Shown here: positions 7,853-15,401 of the stretch, one piece after another
Layout of the letters: every line of letters starts with the position of its first letter
How positions within the stretch are numbered: the stretch's first letter is position 1
Assembly (NCBI GenBank): GCA_016872535.1
Contig: VGZQ01000009.1
Location: 1 to 50,396, forward strand
Source: Rhodospirillales bacterium
GTDB taxonomy: Bacteria; Pseudomonadota; Alphaproteobacteria; Rhodospirillales; 2-12-FULL-67-15
Direction of reading: 5' to 3'
DNA length: 50,396 nt
Notes under the pieces: generated by a model
What the model saw: the letters and a program-made list of their open reading frames with translations, nothing else
Told to the model about the DNA's origin: nothing
Databases searched by the model: none
Translations under genes and position numbers: made by a program

Positions 7853-8631
7853 GCGATCCTCGCGATTGCCGCGGCCACCGCCGCCGGGGCTTCGATCGGG
7901 CTCATGTGGCCCGCGTCGGGAATTTCGATCCACGCGGCGCCCGCGATCTTTTCCGCGAGACGCCGGGCCGAGGCGGGCGAAGTCATGCGGTCGCCGGCGC
8001 CGGAGACCACGGCCGCCGGGCACGCCACCTTCCCGGCCGCATCCACGGCGCCTTTGTCCTCGTCGCACGCGGCCAGGTCAACCCCGAGAACGGCGCGCGG
8101 CGTGCGCGCCATCGACCGGCGCACGCGCCGCGCGAGCCGGGCCGCGCGCCCATGGCGATCTGCTGGCCGGCCGCCGAAACTCCATTTGAGGATCATGTCC
8201 ACGGCGCGATCCTCGCCCGCCGCGGCCGCCCGGCGCAATTCGGGATTGACCGCCAGGCGCTCCGCGATGCCGACGAGAACCAGTCCGCCCGCCCGCGGGC
8301 CGAGGCGGGCCGCGACCTCGAGGGCGACGCGCGCACCCATGCTGTGCCCGACCAGAAGGGGCCGGTCGAGTCCAAGCGTCCGGAGGGCGCCGATGGTCCA
8401 GTCGGCAAGCGATTCGATGCTGGCGCGAGGCGGGCCTCCGCTCCGGCCGTGGCCGGGAAAATCCGGCGCGAATACGGCCATTCCGCGATGGGCGAAGCGG
8501 CGGGCCTGAAAGCTCCAGACCGTATGGTCCATGCCGGCGCCGTGCAGCAGGACCAGGGCTCCCTTGTTCGGCGCGAACGGCCGCTCGCCGGTCGAGGCGA
8601 ACGCTCGGTGGCCGTCGATGTCGAATTCCAT
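7849..8631 (-). CDS. Alpha/beta-fold hydrolase
   Basis: The 260-residue protein shows the alpha/beta hydrolase layout: the oxyanion-hole strand LVLLHGAGMDHTVW (about 26-39), the DFPGHGRSGG turn, the nucleophile elbow GHSMG (about 94-98), a late Asp in VVSGAGDRMTSP and the catalytic His in DAGHMSPIEAP. It is probably an esterase or lyase-type hydrolase acting on a small ester. The substrate is unknown. It is the first gene of a two-gene unit with the thioesterase, overlapping it by four bases. Confidence 0.85.
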   Translation of the reverse strand: MEFDIDGHRAFASTGERPFAPNKGALVLLHGAGMDHTVWSFQARRFAHRGMAVFAPDFPGHGRSGGPPRASIESLADWTIGALRTLGLDRPLLVGHSMGARVALEVAARLGPRAGGLVLVGIAERLAVNPELRRAAAAGEDRAVDMILKWSFGGRPADRHGRAARLARRVRRSMARTPRAVLGVDLAACDEDKGAVDAAGKVACPAAVVSGAGDRMTSPASARRLAEKIAGAAWIEIPDAGHMSPIEAPAAVAAAIARIA

Positions 8632-8673
8632 GTTTCGAAACTCGGATGGGAATTCGGGATCCCGGAAAAGACT

Positions 8674-8702
8674 AAGGCCGCCTTTCCCGGCGGCCTTTTT
8701 TT
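8674..8702 (+). terminator. Rho-independent terminator (plus strand)
   Basis: A 9-bp GC-rich stem (8674-8682 with 8689-8697) with a 6-base loop is followed by seven T residues (8696-8702). It points rightwards, yet no plus-strand gene ends nearby; the closest upstream plus-strand gene ends at 7355. It may end antisense transcription or an unannotated RNA. Confidence 0.8.
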
Positions 8703-8804
8703 ATTGGTAAAACCCGTCCCCTGTCGAACTCGCCACTTCCCATCGGGGAAAAACCTTACGGCTGGACCCGATCGAGGGCAACAGGGAAAAATCACCCAAA
8801 GAGC

Positions 8805-8832
8805 AAAAAAAAGCCGCCCCTTGCGGGGCGGC
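8805..8832 (-). terminator. Rho-independent terminator (minus strand)
   Basis: A perfect 8-bp stem GCCGCCCC/GGGGCGGC with a TTGC loop (8813-8832) is preceded on the plus strand by eight A residues (8805-8812), which read as a U-run on the minus strand. It would end leftward transcription originating between 8833 and the DUF1192 gene or beyond. Confidence 0.8.
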
Positions 8833-8964
8833 GAGTTGACAGGGAGGCGTCAAAAGTTGACGGGACGACTTTGCGTCCCGTGCCCAAAGTAGGCCCGATC
8901 TGTTAAATAAGGCTTAAAGACGGAATTGAAGGCGACCTACCCGATTGGACGGGGGGCGAATCGT

Positions 8965-9183
8965 ATGGACCAACTGATCGCCTGGACCATCCTGTTTTTC
9001 GGCATCCTGCTTCCGGCGGCGCATGTCGCGTTCGCTCCCGGCGGTGGCGGCTGGAAGGCGGAGCCCGGCGCCCGTTGCCCGTTCGGTCCCCGGCTCGGTT
9101 GGATCATCATAGTGACGCTGTTGCCGTTCGCGGGCTGGCTGATGTTCGTGGCCGCCCGCCGTCGGAGGCGGCGGACACCGTAA
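8965..9183 (+). CDS. Small two-helix membrane protein
   Basis: The 72-residue product starts MDQLIAWTILFFGILLPAAH and has two predicted membrane helices, about residues 4-24 and 46-66 (LGWIIIVTLLPFAGWLMF). They flank a glycine-rich loop with a single Cys, and the tail is strongly basic (ARRRRRRTP). ATG 8965 is preferred over an upstream TTG because GGGGGG lies 8 bases before it and the family-like hydrophobic start follows directly. Its stop codon falls inside a 44-bp tandem repeat. The function is not recognised. Confidence 0.6.
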   Translation: MDQLIAWTILFFGILLPAAHVAFAPGGGGWKAEPGARCPFGPRLGWIIIVTLLPFAGWLMFVAARRRRRRTP

Positions 9184-9251
9184 GCGCGGGCTCTCGCCCG
9201 CGACGCCGGAGGCGGCGGACACCGTAAGCGCGGGCTCTCGCCCGCGACGCC
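9164..9251. repeat. 44-bp tandem repeat, two perfect copies, each with a hairpin
   Basis: The unit at 9164-9207 is repeated exactly at 9208-9251, and a partial third copy starts at 9252. Each unit contains the stem GCGGGC-TCTC-GCCCGC. The first copy carries the end and stop codon of the small membrane protein gene. The repeat lies between convergent genes (8965-9183 plus and 9261-9446 minus) and may act as a terminator. Confidence 0.85.
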
Positions 9252-9260
9252 GAAGGCGGT

Positions 9261-9446
9261 CTACTTCTTCTTGAAAAACGCCTCGGCGCCATGGCGCGAG
9301 GCCCTCTTGGCGGCGATCGCCGAGCGGGCGCGGGCGATTTCGGCTTCGAGCCCGGCGATGTAGTCCTCGAGCGCGGCGAGCGACATCTCGTCGAGATTCT
9401 TGGGCGCGGGTTTTTTCGCGCGCGGTTCGAGATCGTCGGTATCCAA
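9261..9446 (-). CDS. DUF1192 family protein
   Basis: The 61-residue product has the DUF1192 core LDEMSLAALEDYIAGLEAEI (about 18-37), followed by an alanine/arginine-rich helix and a lysine-rich end. These short proteins are conserved across alphaproteobacteria and have no known function. A TTG start at 9446 is chosen because GGGAGG precedes it by about 7 bases; the next in-frame ATG would remove the conserved first half. It is divergent from the quinone oxidoreductase gene. Confidence 0.75.
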   Translation of the reverse strand: MDTDDLEPRAKKPAPKNLDEMSLAALEDYIAGLEAEIARARSAIAAKRASRHGAEAFFKKK

Positions 9447-9494
9447 GGCGATTCCTCCCTTGCGTCGGTCGGCCTCGGATATTAGAGCCAACCC

Positions 9495-10487
9495 ATGGCC
9501 GAAACCATGCGTTGCGTCGAAATCGAAGGCAAGGGCGGCCCGCCCGAGGTCCTCAAAATCGCGACCCGCCCGCGCCCGGTCGCGGGCGCAGGCGAAGTCC
9601 TGATTCGGGTCGGCGCCGCTGGCGTCAACCGCCCCGACGTGCTGCAGCGTCAGGGCGGCTATCCGCCGCCGCCGGGCGCGAGCGACATTCCGGGCCTGGA
9701 AATCGCGGGCGAGATCGTCCAGCTCGGCGCGGGCGCGGGCGATTGGAAGATCGGCGATTCGGTATGCGCCCTCGTCACCGGCGGCGGCTACGCCGAATAC
9801 GCCCTCGCGCCCGCGCCGCAATGTCTGCCGGTCCCCAGAGGCCTGTCGCCGGTCGAAGCCGCGGGCCTGCCCGAAACCTTCTTCACGGTCTGGACCAACG
9901 TCTTCGAACGCGGGCGGCTCCAGCCGGGGGAAACGCTCTTGGTCCACGGCGGCTCGAGCGGCATCGGCACCACCGCGATCCAGATGGCGAGCCGGCTCGG
10001 CGCGCGCGTGTTCGCCACCGCCGGCAATGCGGAAAAGTGCGCCGCGTGCGAACGCCTCGGCGCCGCCCAGGCGATCAATTACCGGGAATCCGATTTCGTC
10101 GAGGCAATCAAGGCGCTGACCGGCGGCAAGGGCGTCGACGTGATCCTCGACATGGTCGGCGCCGACTACATCGAACGCAACATCCGCTGCCTCGCGACCG
10201 AGGGCCGGCTGGTCCAGATCGGGTTCCAGAAGGGGGCCAAGGCCGAGGTCAACTTCATGCCGTTGATGCTGAAGCGCCTCACCTACACCGGCTCGACGCT
10301 GCGCATCCAAAGCGTCGAGAGCAAAGGCCGCATCGCGCGGGCGCTGCGGGAGCGCGTGTGGCCGCTGATCGAGTCCGGCGCCATCCGACCGGTGATCCAC
10401 GCCACCTTTCCGTTGGAACGCGCCGCCGAGGCGCATCGCCTGATGGAAAGCAATGCCCACATCGGCAAGATCATTTTGACCGCGTGA
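9495..10487 (+). CDS. NAD(P)H:quinone oxidoreductase, zinc-free MDR family (PIG3-like)
   Basis: The 330-residue protein belongs to the medium-chain dehydrogenase/reductase superfamily. An N-terminal GroES-like domain (GAAGVNRPDVLQRQGGYPPP, about 37-56) is followed by the nucleotide-binding Rossmann fold with LVHGGSSGIGTTAIQMASRL (about 150-169). It has no structural zinc cysteine cluster, and the GGY-PPP and NRPDVLQRQG pattern fits the PIG3/quinone oxidoreductase branch. It likely reduces quinones with NADPH. ATG 9495 is taken; an in-frame ATG at 9507 is possible. A strong hairpin follows the gene. Confidence 0.85.
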   Translation: MAETMRCVEIEGKGGPPEVLKIATRPRPVAGAGEVLIRVGAAGVNRPDVLQRQGGYPPPPGASDIPGLEIAGEIVQLGAGAGDWKIGDSVCALVTGGGYAEYALAPAPQCLPVPRGLSPVEAAGLPETFFTVWTNVFERGRLQPGETLLVHGGSSGIGTTAIQMASRLGARVFATAGNAEKCAACERLGAAQAINYRESDFVEAIKALTGGKGVDVILDMVGADYIERNIRCLATEGRLVQIGFQKGAKAEVNFMPLMLKRLTYTGSTLRIQSVESKGRIARALRERVWPLIESGAIRPVIHATFPLERAAEAHRLMESNAHIGKIILTA

Positions 10488-10501
10488 ACCGCACATGATG
10501 A

Positions 10502-10534
10502 GGTCCTGGCGCTCCTTTCGGAAAGCGCCAGGAC
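10502..10534 (+). terminator. Strong hairpin after the quinone oxidoreductase gene
   Basis: GGTCCTGGCGCT pairs with AGCGCCAGGACC across a short loop. No T-run follows, so it could be a bidirectional structure between the convergent genes rather than a classical terminator. Confidence 0.5.
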
Positions 10535-10555
10535 CCGCATCGATGGCAAGGTTAC

Positions 10556-11062
10556 TCAGGAACAAGCCTGGGCATGATGCGCGTGGTGATGCCGGTGTGC
10601 CAGCGCGTGACCGCGCCCACGCGCGATCAGGTGGCGGTTGACCGGGAAGGCGGCGACGGCGGCGACCGCCAGGCTAAACGCGAGACTGCCCCAGAACAGC
10701 GGCGCGGTCAGCGGCGCGTCCATGGCCCCCGGGATCGCGAGCATCACGGCGTTGTCGACCAGTTCCATGATCGCGATCGAGGCGGTATCGGCGGCGAGCG
10801 CGGTCCTGAGCGCGGCCGCGACGCCGAGACCAGCGCGCCAGAGCGGCCACAAGGTGAAGGCGTAGCCGAACAAGAAAGCGAGGCCGACGGCGAGGGCGAT
10901 GGTCGCGACGTCGCTCCAGCCAAGCGCGGTTCCGATGACCATGCCGAGCACTTCGCCGACGGCACAACCGCTGAGGCAGTGGAGCGTGGCAAGCCAAGCG
11001 ACCCGGTTCAGCGACGCGCCGTCGGGACCGTGAGAGGCATGGACGTGGTGGGGATGTGACAT
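10556..11062 (-). CDS. DUF4396 family membrane protein with histidine-rich ends
   Basis: The 168-residue protein has His-rich termini (SHPHHVHASHG at the N-terminus and HALAHRHHHAHHAQACS at the C-terminus). About four membrane helices lie between them (VLGMVIGTALGW, VATIALAVGLAFLFGYAF, an AIMELVDNAVMLAIPG region and GSLAFSLAVAAVAAFPV). A CLSGCAVGE motif near residues 29-37 matches DUF4396. The His/Cys clusters suggest metal handling. This is supported by its neighbour: a divergent CueR-like regulator with a shared MerR-type dyad in the 141-bp gap. DUF4396 function is not established, so a role in copper or another soft metal is inference. Confidence 0.75.
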   Translation of the reverse strand: MSHPHHVHASHGPDGASLNRVAWLATLHCLSGCAVGEVLGMVIGTALGWSDVATIALAVGLAFLFGYAFTLWPLWRAGLGVAAALRTALAADTASIAIMELVDNAVMLAIPGAMDAPLTAPLFWGSLAFSLAVAAVAAFPVNRHLIARGRGHALAHRHHHAHHAQACS

Positions 11063-11125
11063 TTTTCTCTCCGTTGGTGGGTCGGGAATAACGGGGGGTT
11101 TTTGCGAACGGCGGCGATCCTCGGG

Positions 11126-11148
11126 CTTGACATCATGTTAAGGTCAAG
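11126..11148. promoter_or_regulatory. MerR-type dyad between DUF4396 gene and cueR
   Basis: CTTGAC and GTCAAG form the ends of a 23-bp dyad. Rightwards, TTGACA (11127-11132), a 19-bp spacer and GATTTT (11152-11157) form a cueR promoter. Leftwards, TTGACC (11147-11142), 19 bp and GAGGAT (11122-11117) form a DUF4396 promoter. A 19-bp spacer is the hallmark of MerR-family controlled promoters. Confidence 0.65.
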
Positions 11149-11203
11149 GGAGATTTTCGGGGCCACCGCAGCCCCTTGAGAGAAATGCGATCTGTTGCCC
11201 ATG

Positions 11204-11626
11204 ATGACTATCGGCGATGCCGCCCGCCATTCCGGGGTCAGCGCCCGCATGATCCGCCACTACGAAAAGCTCGGCCTCTTGCCCAAGGCGACCCGCAGCG
11301 GATCCGGGTATCGTTTTTTCGGCGAATCCGACCTTAGGACCCTCGACTTCATCCGGCGCGCCCGCGACCTCGGCTTCGCCGTCGAGGACATCGCGCGCCT
11401 GATGAATCTTTGGCAAAACCGGCGGCGTCGGAGCGCCGACGTCAAGCGCCTGGTGCAGCGGCACCTGCGGCGGCTGGAGGAAAAATCCGACGAGATCGAG
11501 GACATGCGGCGCGCTTTGCGCCACTTGGTAACCCACTGCCACGGCAATGAGCGGCCCGATTGCCCCATCATCGAGGATCTTTCGCGCGGCGGCGGCCGGA
11601 AGACGGGCGCGCGAAGCGCCGGTTGA
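11204..11626 (+). CDS. cueR: Cu(I)-responsive MerR-family regulator, CueR-like
   Basis: The 140-residue protein has a MerR winged-helix domain (TIGDAARHSGVSARMIRHYE, about 2-21, and GYRFFGESDLRTLDFIRRAR), a long dimer helix (about 74-108) and a metal-binding loop THCHGNERPDCPII. Counting from ATG 11204, the two loop cysteines fall at positions 112 and 120. These are the copper ligands of E. coli CueR, which favours this start over the adjacent ATG at 11201. CueR proteins bind Cu(I), Ag(I) or Au(I) and distort a 19-bp-spaced promoter. The only obvious target here is the divergent His-rich DUF4396 gene and cueR itself. No copA is in the window. Confidence 0.85.
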   Translation: MTIGDAARHSGVSARMIRHYEKLGLLPKATRSGSGYRFFGESDLRTLDFIRRARDLGFAVEDIARLMNLWQNRRRRSADVKRLVQRHLRRLEEKSDEIEDMRRALRHLVTHCHGNERPDCPIIEDLSRGGGRKTGARSAG

Positions 11627-11673
11627 CGAACCGCGCGCGTTTGTTTTTTTCCGCGGCGGCCCGTTTTCCGGAT

Positions 11674-11702
11674 TTGACCCGCCCGGTTCCGGCCTATATA
11701 TA
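11674..11702 (+). promoter_or_regulatory. Predicted promoter of trcR
   Basis: TTGACC (11674-11679) and TATATA (11697-11702) are 17 bases apart, within a TATATATA run, 36 bases before the start codon. It is a good consensus match in an otherwise GC-rich stretch. Confidence 0.6.
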
Positions 11703-11737
11703 GGGCGCGCTCAGCCTCAGACAGGACGTTCGAGACG

Positions 11738-12418
11738 ATGGCCCCTCCTCTGATGCCAAAGGCCACGGCCGTTTGGCTCATCGAAAACACGTCGCTCACC
11801 TTCGACCAGGTCGCGGACTACTGCGGCCTGCACCCGCTCGAGGTCCAGGCCATCGCCGACGGCGAAGTGGCGGGCGGCATGCAGGGCATCAACCCGGTCG
11901 CCCAGGGCGATTTGACCGCCGAGGAAATCGAGCGCTGCCAGAAGAACCCCAACGCGCGCCTCAAGCCCCTGAAGCCGACCATCCCGCAGCCGAAAGCGCG
12001 CCCCTCCGGCGCGCGCTACACCCCGATCGCCATGCGCCAGGAACGGCCCGACGCCATCGCCTGGCTGCTCAAGAACTACCCGGAGCTGGGCGACGGGCAG
12101 ATTTCCCGTCTGCTCGGCACCACCAAATCGACCATCGCCGCGGTGCGCGACCGTTCCCATTGGAACGCCCCCAACATCAAGCCGCAGAACCCGGTCAACC
12201 TTGGTCTCTGCACCAGCGCCGATTTGGAAAAGGCGATTGCGCTCGCCCGCACCCGGGCGCGCAACGCGTTAGCGCGCGCGGAAAAGCTCGCCAAGGCCGC
12301 GGCCGAATCCGAAGCGCAAACCGCCGAGGTTCACGCCGGAGCGCCCGAGACGCTCGCCCCGGAAACGCCCGGGGCCGAGAAGACGGAGCCGGCCGGCTCG
12401 GGCGGCACGGCGTCCTAA
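11738..12418 (+). CDS. trcR: Cell-cycle transcriptional regulator TrcR (DUF1013)
   Basis: The 226-residue protein matches the alphaproteobacterial DUF1013/TrcR family. It opens with a helix-turn-helix-like region (ATAVWLIENTSLTFDQVADY, then CGLHPLEVQAIADGE), contains the conserved GINPVAQGDLT block, and has a second HTH-like part (RPDAIAWLLKNYPELGDGQI, GTTKSTIAAVRDRSHWN). The tail is Ala/Glu-rich and poorly conserved. TrcR is known as a nearly universal regulator linked with the cell cycle in this class. It is followed after 21 bases by the RMD1-family gene and has its own predicted promoter. Confidence 0.9.
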   Translation: MAPPLMPKATAVWLIENTSLTFDQVADYCGLHPLEVQAIADGEVAGGMQGINPVAQGDLTAEEIERCQKNPNARLKPLKPTIPQPKARPSGARYTPIAMRQERPDAIAWLLKNYPELGDGQISRLLGTTKSTIAAVRDRSHWNAPNIKPQNPVNLGLCTSADLEKAIALARTRARNALARAEKLAKAAAESEAQTAEVHAGAPETLAPETPGAEKTEPAGSGGTAS

Positions 12419-12439
12419 AGCCGCATCGGGGGGCGCGCC

Positions 12440-13240
12440 ATGACCGACCCCCTTTTCCCCGCGAACGCGCGCATTTCCGTCCGGGCGATGGCCATCGGCG
12501 AGAGGATCGACGTGCGCGCGTTCGGCTCGTCCGACCGGATCGCGGCCGGCCCGCTGCTGGTGCGCGCCGGTGCCGGGCGCGCCGCCGCCGTGCTGCGCTA
12601 CGGCGCGGTCGTGTTGTTCAACATGGACGTCGACGACGAGACCGCCTTCCTCGAGGCCATCAAGCCCTACGTCGCCGACCCTTATCCCGAGCCCGACTTC
12701 GAGCGCATGACCATCGCCGTCGTGCCCGGCAGTGATGGAATCGTGAACGCCGACGGATCGATCGCCCTTTCGGCGGCGTCGGTCGAACGCCTGCAGATCG
12801 TCGCCACGGTGCTGGCGAAAAGCGTGGTGCTCGGATTCTACGAGCGCGGCCTGGCCGCCGTGTTCGACCGGATCGAGCCGCTCGCCGCCTCCCTCAAGCG
12901 CACCGGCGCCATCGGCGCCGAGGGGCGCGAGCTGCTGCGCGAGATCGGCGACGTGCTGTTGATGCAGCAGCGCACCGTGGGCCGTGTCGAAATCGGGGAA
13001 AAGCCGGATCTGCTGTGGGACCACCCGGAGCTGGAGCGGCTCTACGCCCGCCTGCAGGAGGAATATGAACTGACCGAGCGCGCCCGCGCGGTCGAACGCA
13101 AGTTCGACTTGATCTCGCGCACCGCGACCACCGCGCTCGACCTGCAGCAGACTCGGCACCTGCTGCGGGTCGAGTGGTACATCGTGATCCTGATCCTGGC
13201 CTCGATCCTGCTTACGCTCTACGACATGTTCTGGTCATAG
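12440..13240 (+). CDS. RMD1/YagE (DUF155) family membrane protein
   Basis: The 266-residue protein shows the DUF155 pattern: an N-terminal strand-rich part with VLRYGAVVLFNM (about 51-62), a central helical region (SVERLQIVATVLAKSVVL), the ELLREIGDVLLMQQRTVGR and DLLWDHPELERLYARLQEEY segments, and a single C-terminal membrane helix (WYIVILILASILLTLYDMFW). Eukaryotic members are RMD1 and relatives, mitochondrial or meiotic proteins; the bacterial role is unknown. GGGGGG lies 7 bases before the start. It is probably co-transcribed with trcR. Confidence 0.85.
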   Translation: MTDPLFPANARISVRAMAIGERIDVRAFGSSDRIAAGPLLVRAGAGRAAAVLRYGAVVLFNMDVDDETAFLEAIKPYVADPYPEPDFERMTIAVVPGSDGIVNADGSIALSAASVERLQIVATVLAKSVVLGFYERGLAAVFDRIEPLAASLKRTGAIGAEGRELLREIGDVLLMQQRTVGRVEIGEKPDLLWDHPELERLYARLQEEYELTERARAVERKFDLISRTATTALDLQQTRHLLRVEWYIVILILASILLTLYDMFWS

Positions 13241-13252
13241 GCCCGCGCGTTG

Positions 13253-15166
13253 TCAGCCTTGGCGCTTGTTCTCCTTGGCGTAGCCGAGCTTGCCGAGCGC
13301 GGCGGCGATTTCGTCGAGGATGGCCGGATCGTCGATGGTCGCCGGCATTTTGTAGGCCTCGCTGTCGGCGATCTTCTGCATGGTGCCGCGCAAAATCTTG
13401 CCCGAACGGGTCTTGGGCAGGCGCTGGACCACGGTCGCTGTCTTGAACGCGGCCACCGGGCCGATCCTGTCGCGCACCAGCTTGACCACCTCGCCCACCA
13501 CCTCCTCGGGCGCGCGCTTGACGCCGGCCTTGTAGACCAGGAAGCCGAGCGGCACCTGGCCCTTGAGCGAGTCGGCGACGCCGATCACCGCGCATTCGGC
13601 GACGTCGGGGTGGGAGGCGAGCACTTCCTCCATCGCCCCGGTCGACAGACGATGGCCGGCGACGTTGATGATGTCGTCGGTGCGGGCCATGATCGAGATG
13701 TAGCCGTCCTCGTCGATGAAGCCCGCGTCGCCGGTCTTGTAGTAGCCGGGGAACTCGGTGAAGTAGGATTCCTTGAAGCGCTGGTCCGCGTTCCACAGCG
13801 TCGGGAACGTGCCCGGCGGCAGCGGCAGCTTGCAGCAGATCGCGCCGATGGTGCCCGGCTTGACCGCGCGCCCGTTTTCGTCGAGCACCTCGATCTTCCA
13901 ACCCGGCACCGCCTTGGTCGGCGAGCCGGGCTTGACCGGGAAACGGTGCAGACCCATGCAATTGGCGGCCATGGGCGAGCCCGATTCCGTCTGCCACCAA
14001 TGGTCGATGACCGGGCGGCGGGTTTTGTCCTCGGCCCATTTGAGGGTGTCGGGGTCGGTCCGCTCGCCGGCGAGAAACAGGATCTTGAACGACGAGAGAT
14101 CGTACTTCTTCAGCAGCTCGCCGTTGGGATCGTCGCGCTTGATGGCGCGGAATGCGGTCGGCGCCGTGAACAGGGCCTTGACCCCGTGCGCCGCGATCAC
14201 CCGCCAATAGGCGCCCGCGTCCGGCGTGCCGACCGGCTTGCCCTCGTAGAGAATCGAGGTGCAGCCGTGAAAGAGCGGCGCGTAGACGATGTAGGAATGC
14301 CCGACCACCCAGCCGACGTCGGAGGCCGCCCAGAACACGTCGCCGGGATCGCAGTCGTAGACCGCCTTCATGGTCCACTTGAGGGCGACACAGTGGCCGC
14401 CGTTGTCGCGCACCACGCCCTTGGGCTGGCCGGTGGTGCCGGAGGTGTAGAGAATGTAGAGCGGATCGGTCGCCGCCACCGGCACGCACGCCGCCGGCTT
14501 GGCCCTGGCCATTTCGTCCGCCCAGTCGAGGTCGCGGCCCGGCTTGAGATCGGCCTTGGCCTGAGGCCTCTGCAGGACGATGCAGGCGGCGGGCTTGTGC
14601 TTGGCGATATCGATCGCGCCGTCGAGCAGGCCCTTGTACGGGATCACTCGGTTGACCTCGATACCGCAGGAGGCCGACAGAATCACCTTCGGCTTGGCGT
14701 CGTCGATTCGCACCGCCAGTTCGTTGGCGGCGAAACCGCCGAACACGACCGAATGGACGGCGCCGAGACGGGCGCACGCGAGCATGCCGATCGCCGCTTC
14801 CGGCACCATCGGCATGTAGATGATCACCCGGTCGCCCTTGGTAACGCCGCGCGCGGCCAGCATGCCGGCGGCGCGCGCGACCTGGTCCTGCAGCTCGCGG
14901 TAGGTGAACTTGCGGATTTGGTTGGTGACCGGGCTGTCGTAGATCAGCGCCAGCTGTTCGGCGCGGCCTTCCTCCACGTGGCGATCGAGGGCGTTGAAGC
15001 AGGTGTTCAATTCGCCGCCGACGAACCAGCGGTTGAACGGAGGGTTGGAGGCATCGAGCACCTTGGACCACTTGCGCGTCCAGCGGACCGCCTCGGCGGC
15101 CTCGCCCCAGAACCCCTCGGGGTCCCTGAGCGAACGTTCGTGGGCGACGTCATAGGGGTTGGGCAT
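13253..15166 (-). CDS. prpE: Propionyl-CoA synthetase
   Basis: The 637-residue protein has the acetyl/propionyl-CoA synthetase N-terminal cap (WSKVLDASNPPFNRWFVGGE), the AMP-binding motif YILYTSGTTGQPKGVVRDNG (about 238-257), the WWQTESGSP motif, the GYYKTGDAGFIDEDGYI hinge region and the C-terminal KTRSGKILRGTM, whose lysine is the acetylation-sensitive catalytic residue. Length and the GGHCVALKW and RWFVGGELNTC stretches fit PrpE rather than Acs. It makes propionyl-CoA from propionate, ATP and CoA. The start at 15166 follows GGGGAGA by 5 bases; the longer frame upstream is not supported. A small hairpin (15187-15203) lies in its leader. Confidence 0.9.
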   Translation of the reverse strand: MPNPYDVAHERSLRDPEGFWGEAAEAVRWTRKWSKVLDASNPPFNRWFVGGELNTCFNALDRHVEEGRAEQLALIYDSPVTNQIRKFTYRELQDQVARAAGMLAARGVTKGDRVIIYMPMVPEAAIGMLACARLGAVHSVVFGGFAANELAVRIDDAKPKVILSASCGIEVNRVIPYKGLLDGAIDIAKHKPAACIVLQRPQAKADLKPGRDLDWADEMARAKPAACVPVAATDPLYILYTSGTTGQPKGVVRDNGGHCVALKWTMKAVYDCDPGDVFWAASDVGWVVGHSYIVYAPLFHGCTSILYEGKPVGTPDAGAYWRVIAAHGVKALFTAPTAFRAIKRDDPNGELLKKYDLSSFKILFLAGERTDPDTLKWAEDKTRRPVIDHWWQTESGSPMAANCMGLHRFPVKPGSPTKAVPGWKIEVLDENGRAVKPGTIGAICCKLPLPPGTFPTLWNADQRFKESYFTEFPGYYKTGDAGFIDEDGYISIMARTDDIINVAGHRLSTGAMEEVLASHPDVAECAVIGVADSLKGQVPLGFLVYKAGVKRAPEEVVGEVVKLVRDRIGPVAAFKTATVVQRLPKTRSGKILRGTMQKIADSEAYKMPATIDDPAILDEIAAALGKLGYAKENKRQG

Positions 15167-15401
15167 GGGATCTCCCCGGTTGCGGGCGCCCGTTGACCGG
15201 GCGTCCATTGATCGCGGCGCGGGCGTCCCCTCTCCCGCTCCGCCGCCGGACAAGTTTGCGACAAAAGCTCGTTTTTCGCCAGTCGGGTTTGTGGCAAATT
15301 CCACCTCGTTCGTCCCGGAAGGGGCGCATTATCCTATGCGCGCGGGGTTCTTTGGTTCGCCCGCCTAGCGGCGGGACCGCGCGCCCGATAAGGTTCCCGC
15401 A

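Larger units (their letters stand above)
8632..8964. other. 333-bp gene-free region with two opposed terminators
   Basis: No convincing open frame occurs here. It holds the plus-strand terminator at 8674-8702, the minus-strand terminator at 8805-8832, a hairpin CGGGACG..CGTCCCG near 8861-8880 and a short CGTCAAAAGTTGACG palindrome near 8848-8862. The minus-strand terminator has no annotated minus-strand gene closer than 9261, so the stretch from about 8804 to 8960 could encode a small RNA. Confidence 0.5.
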
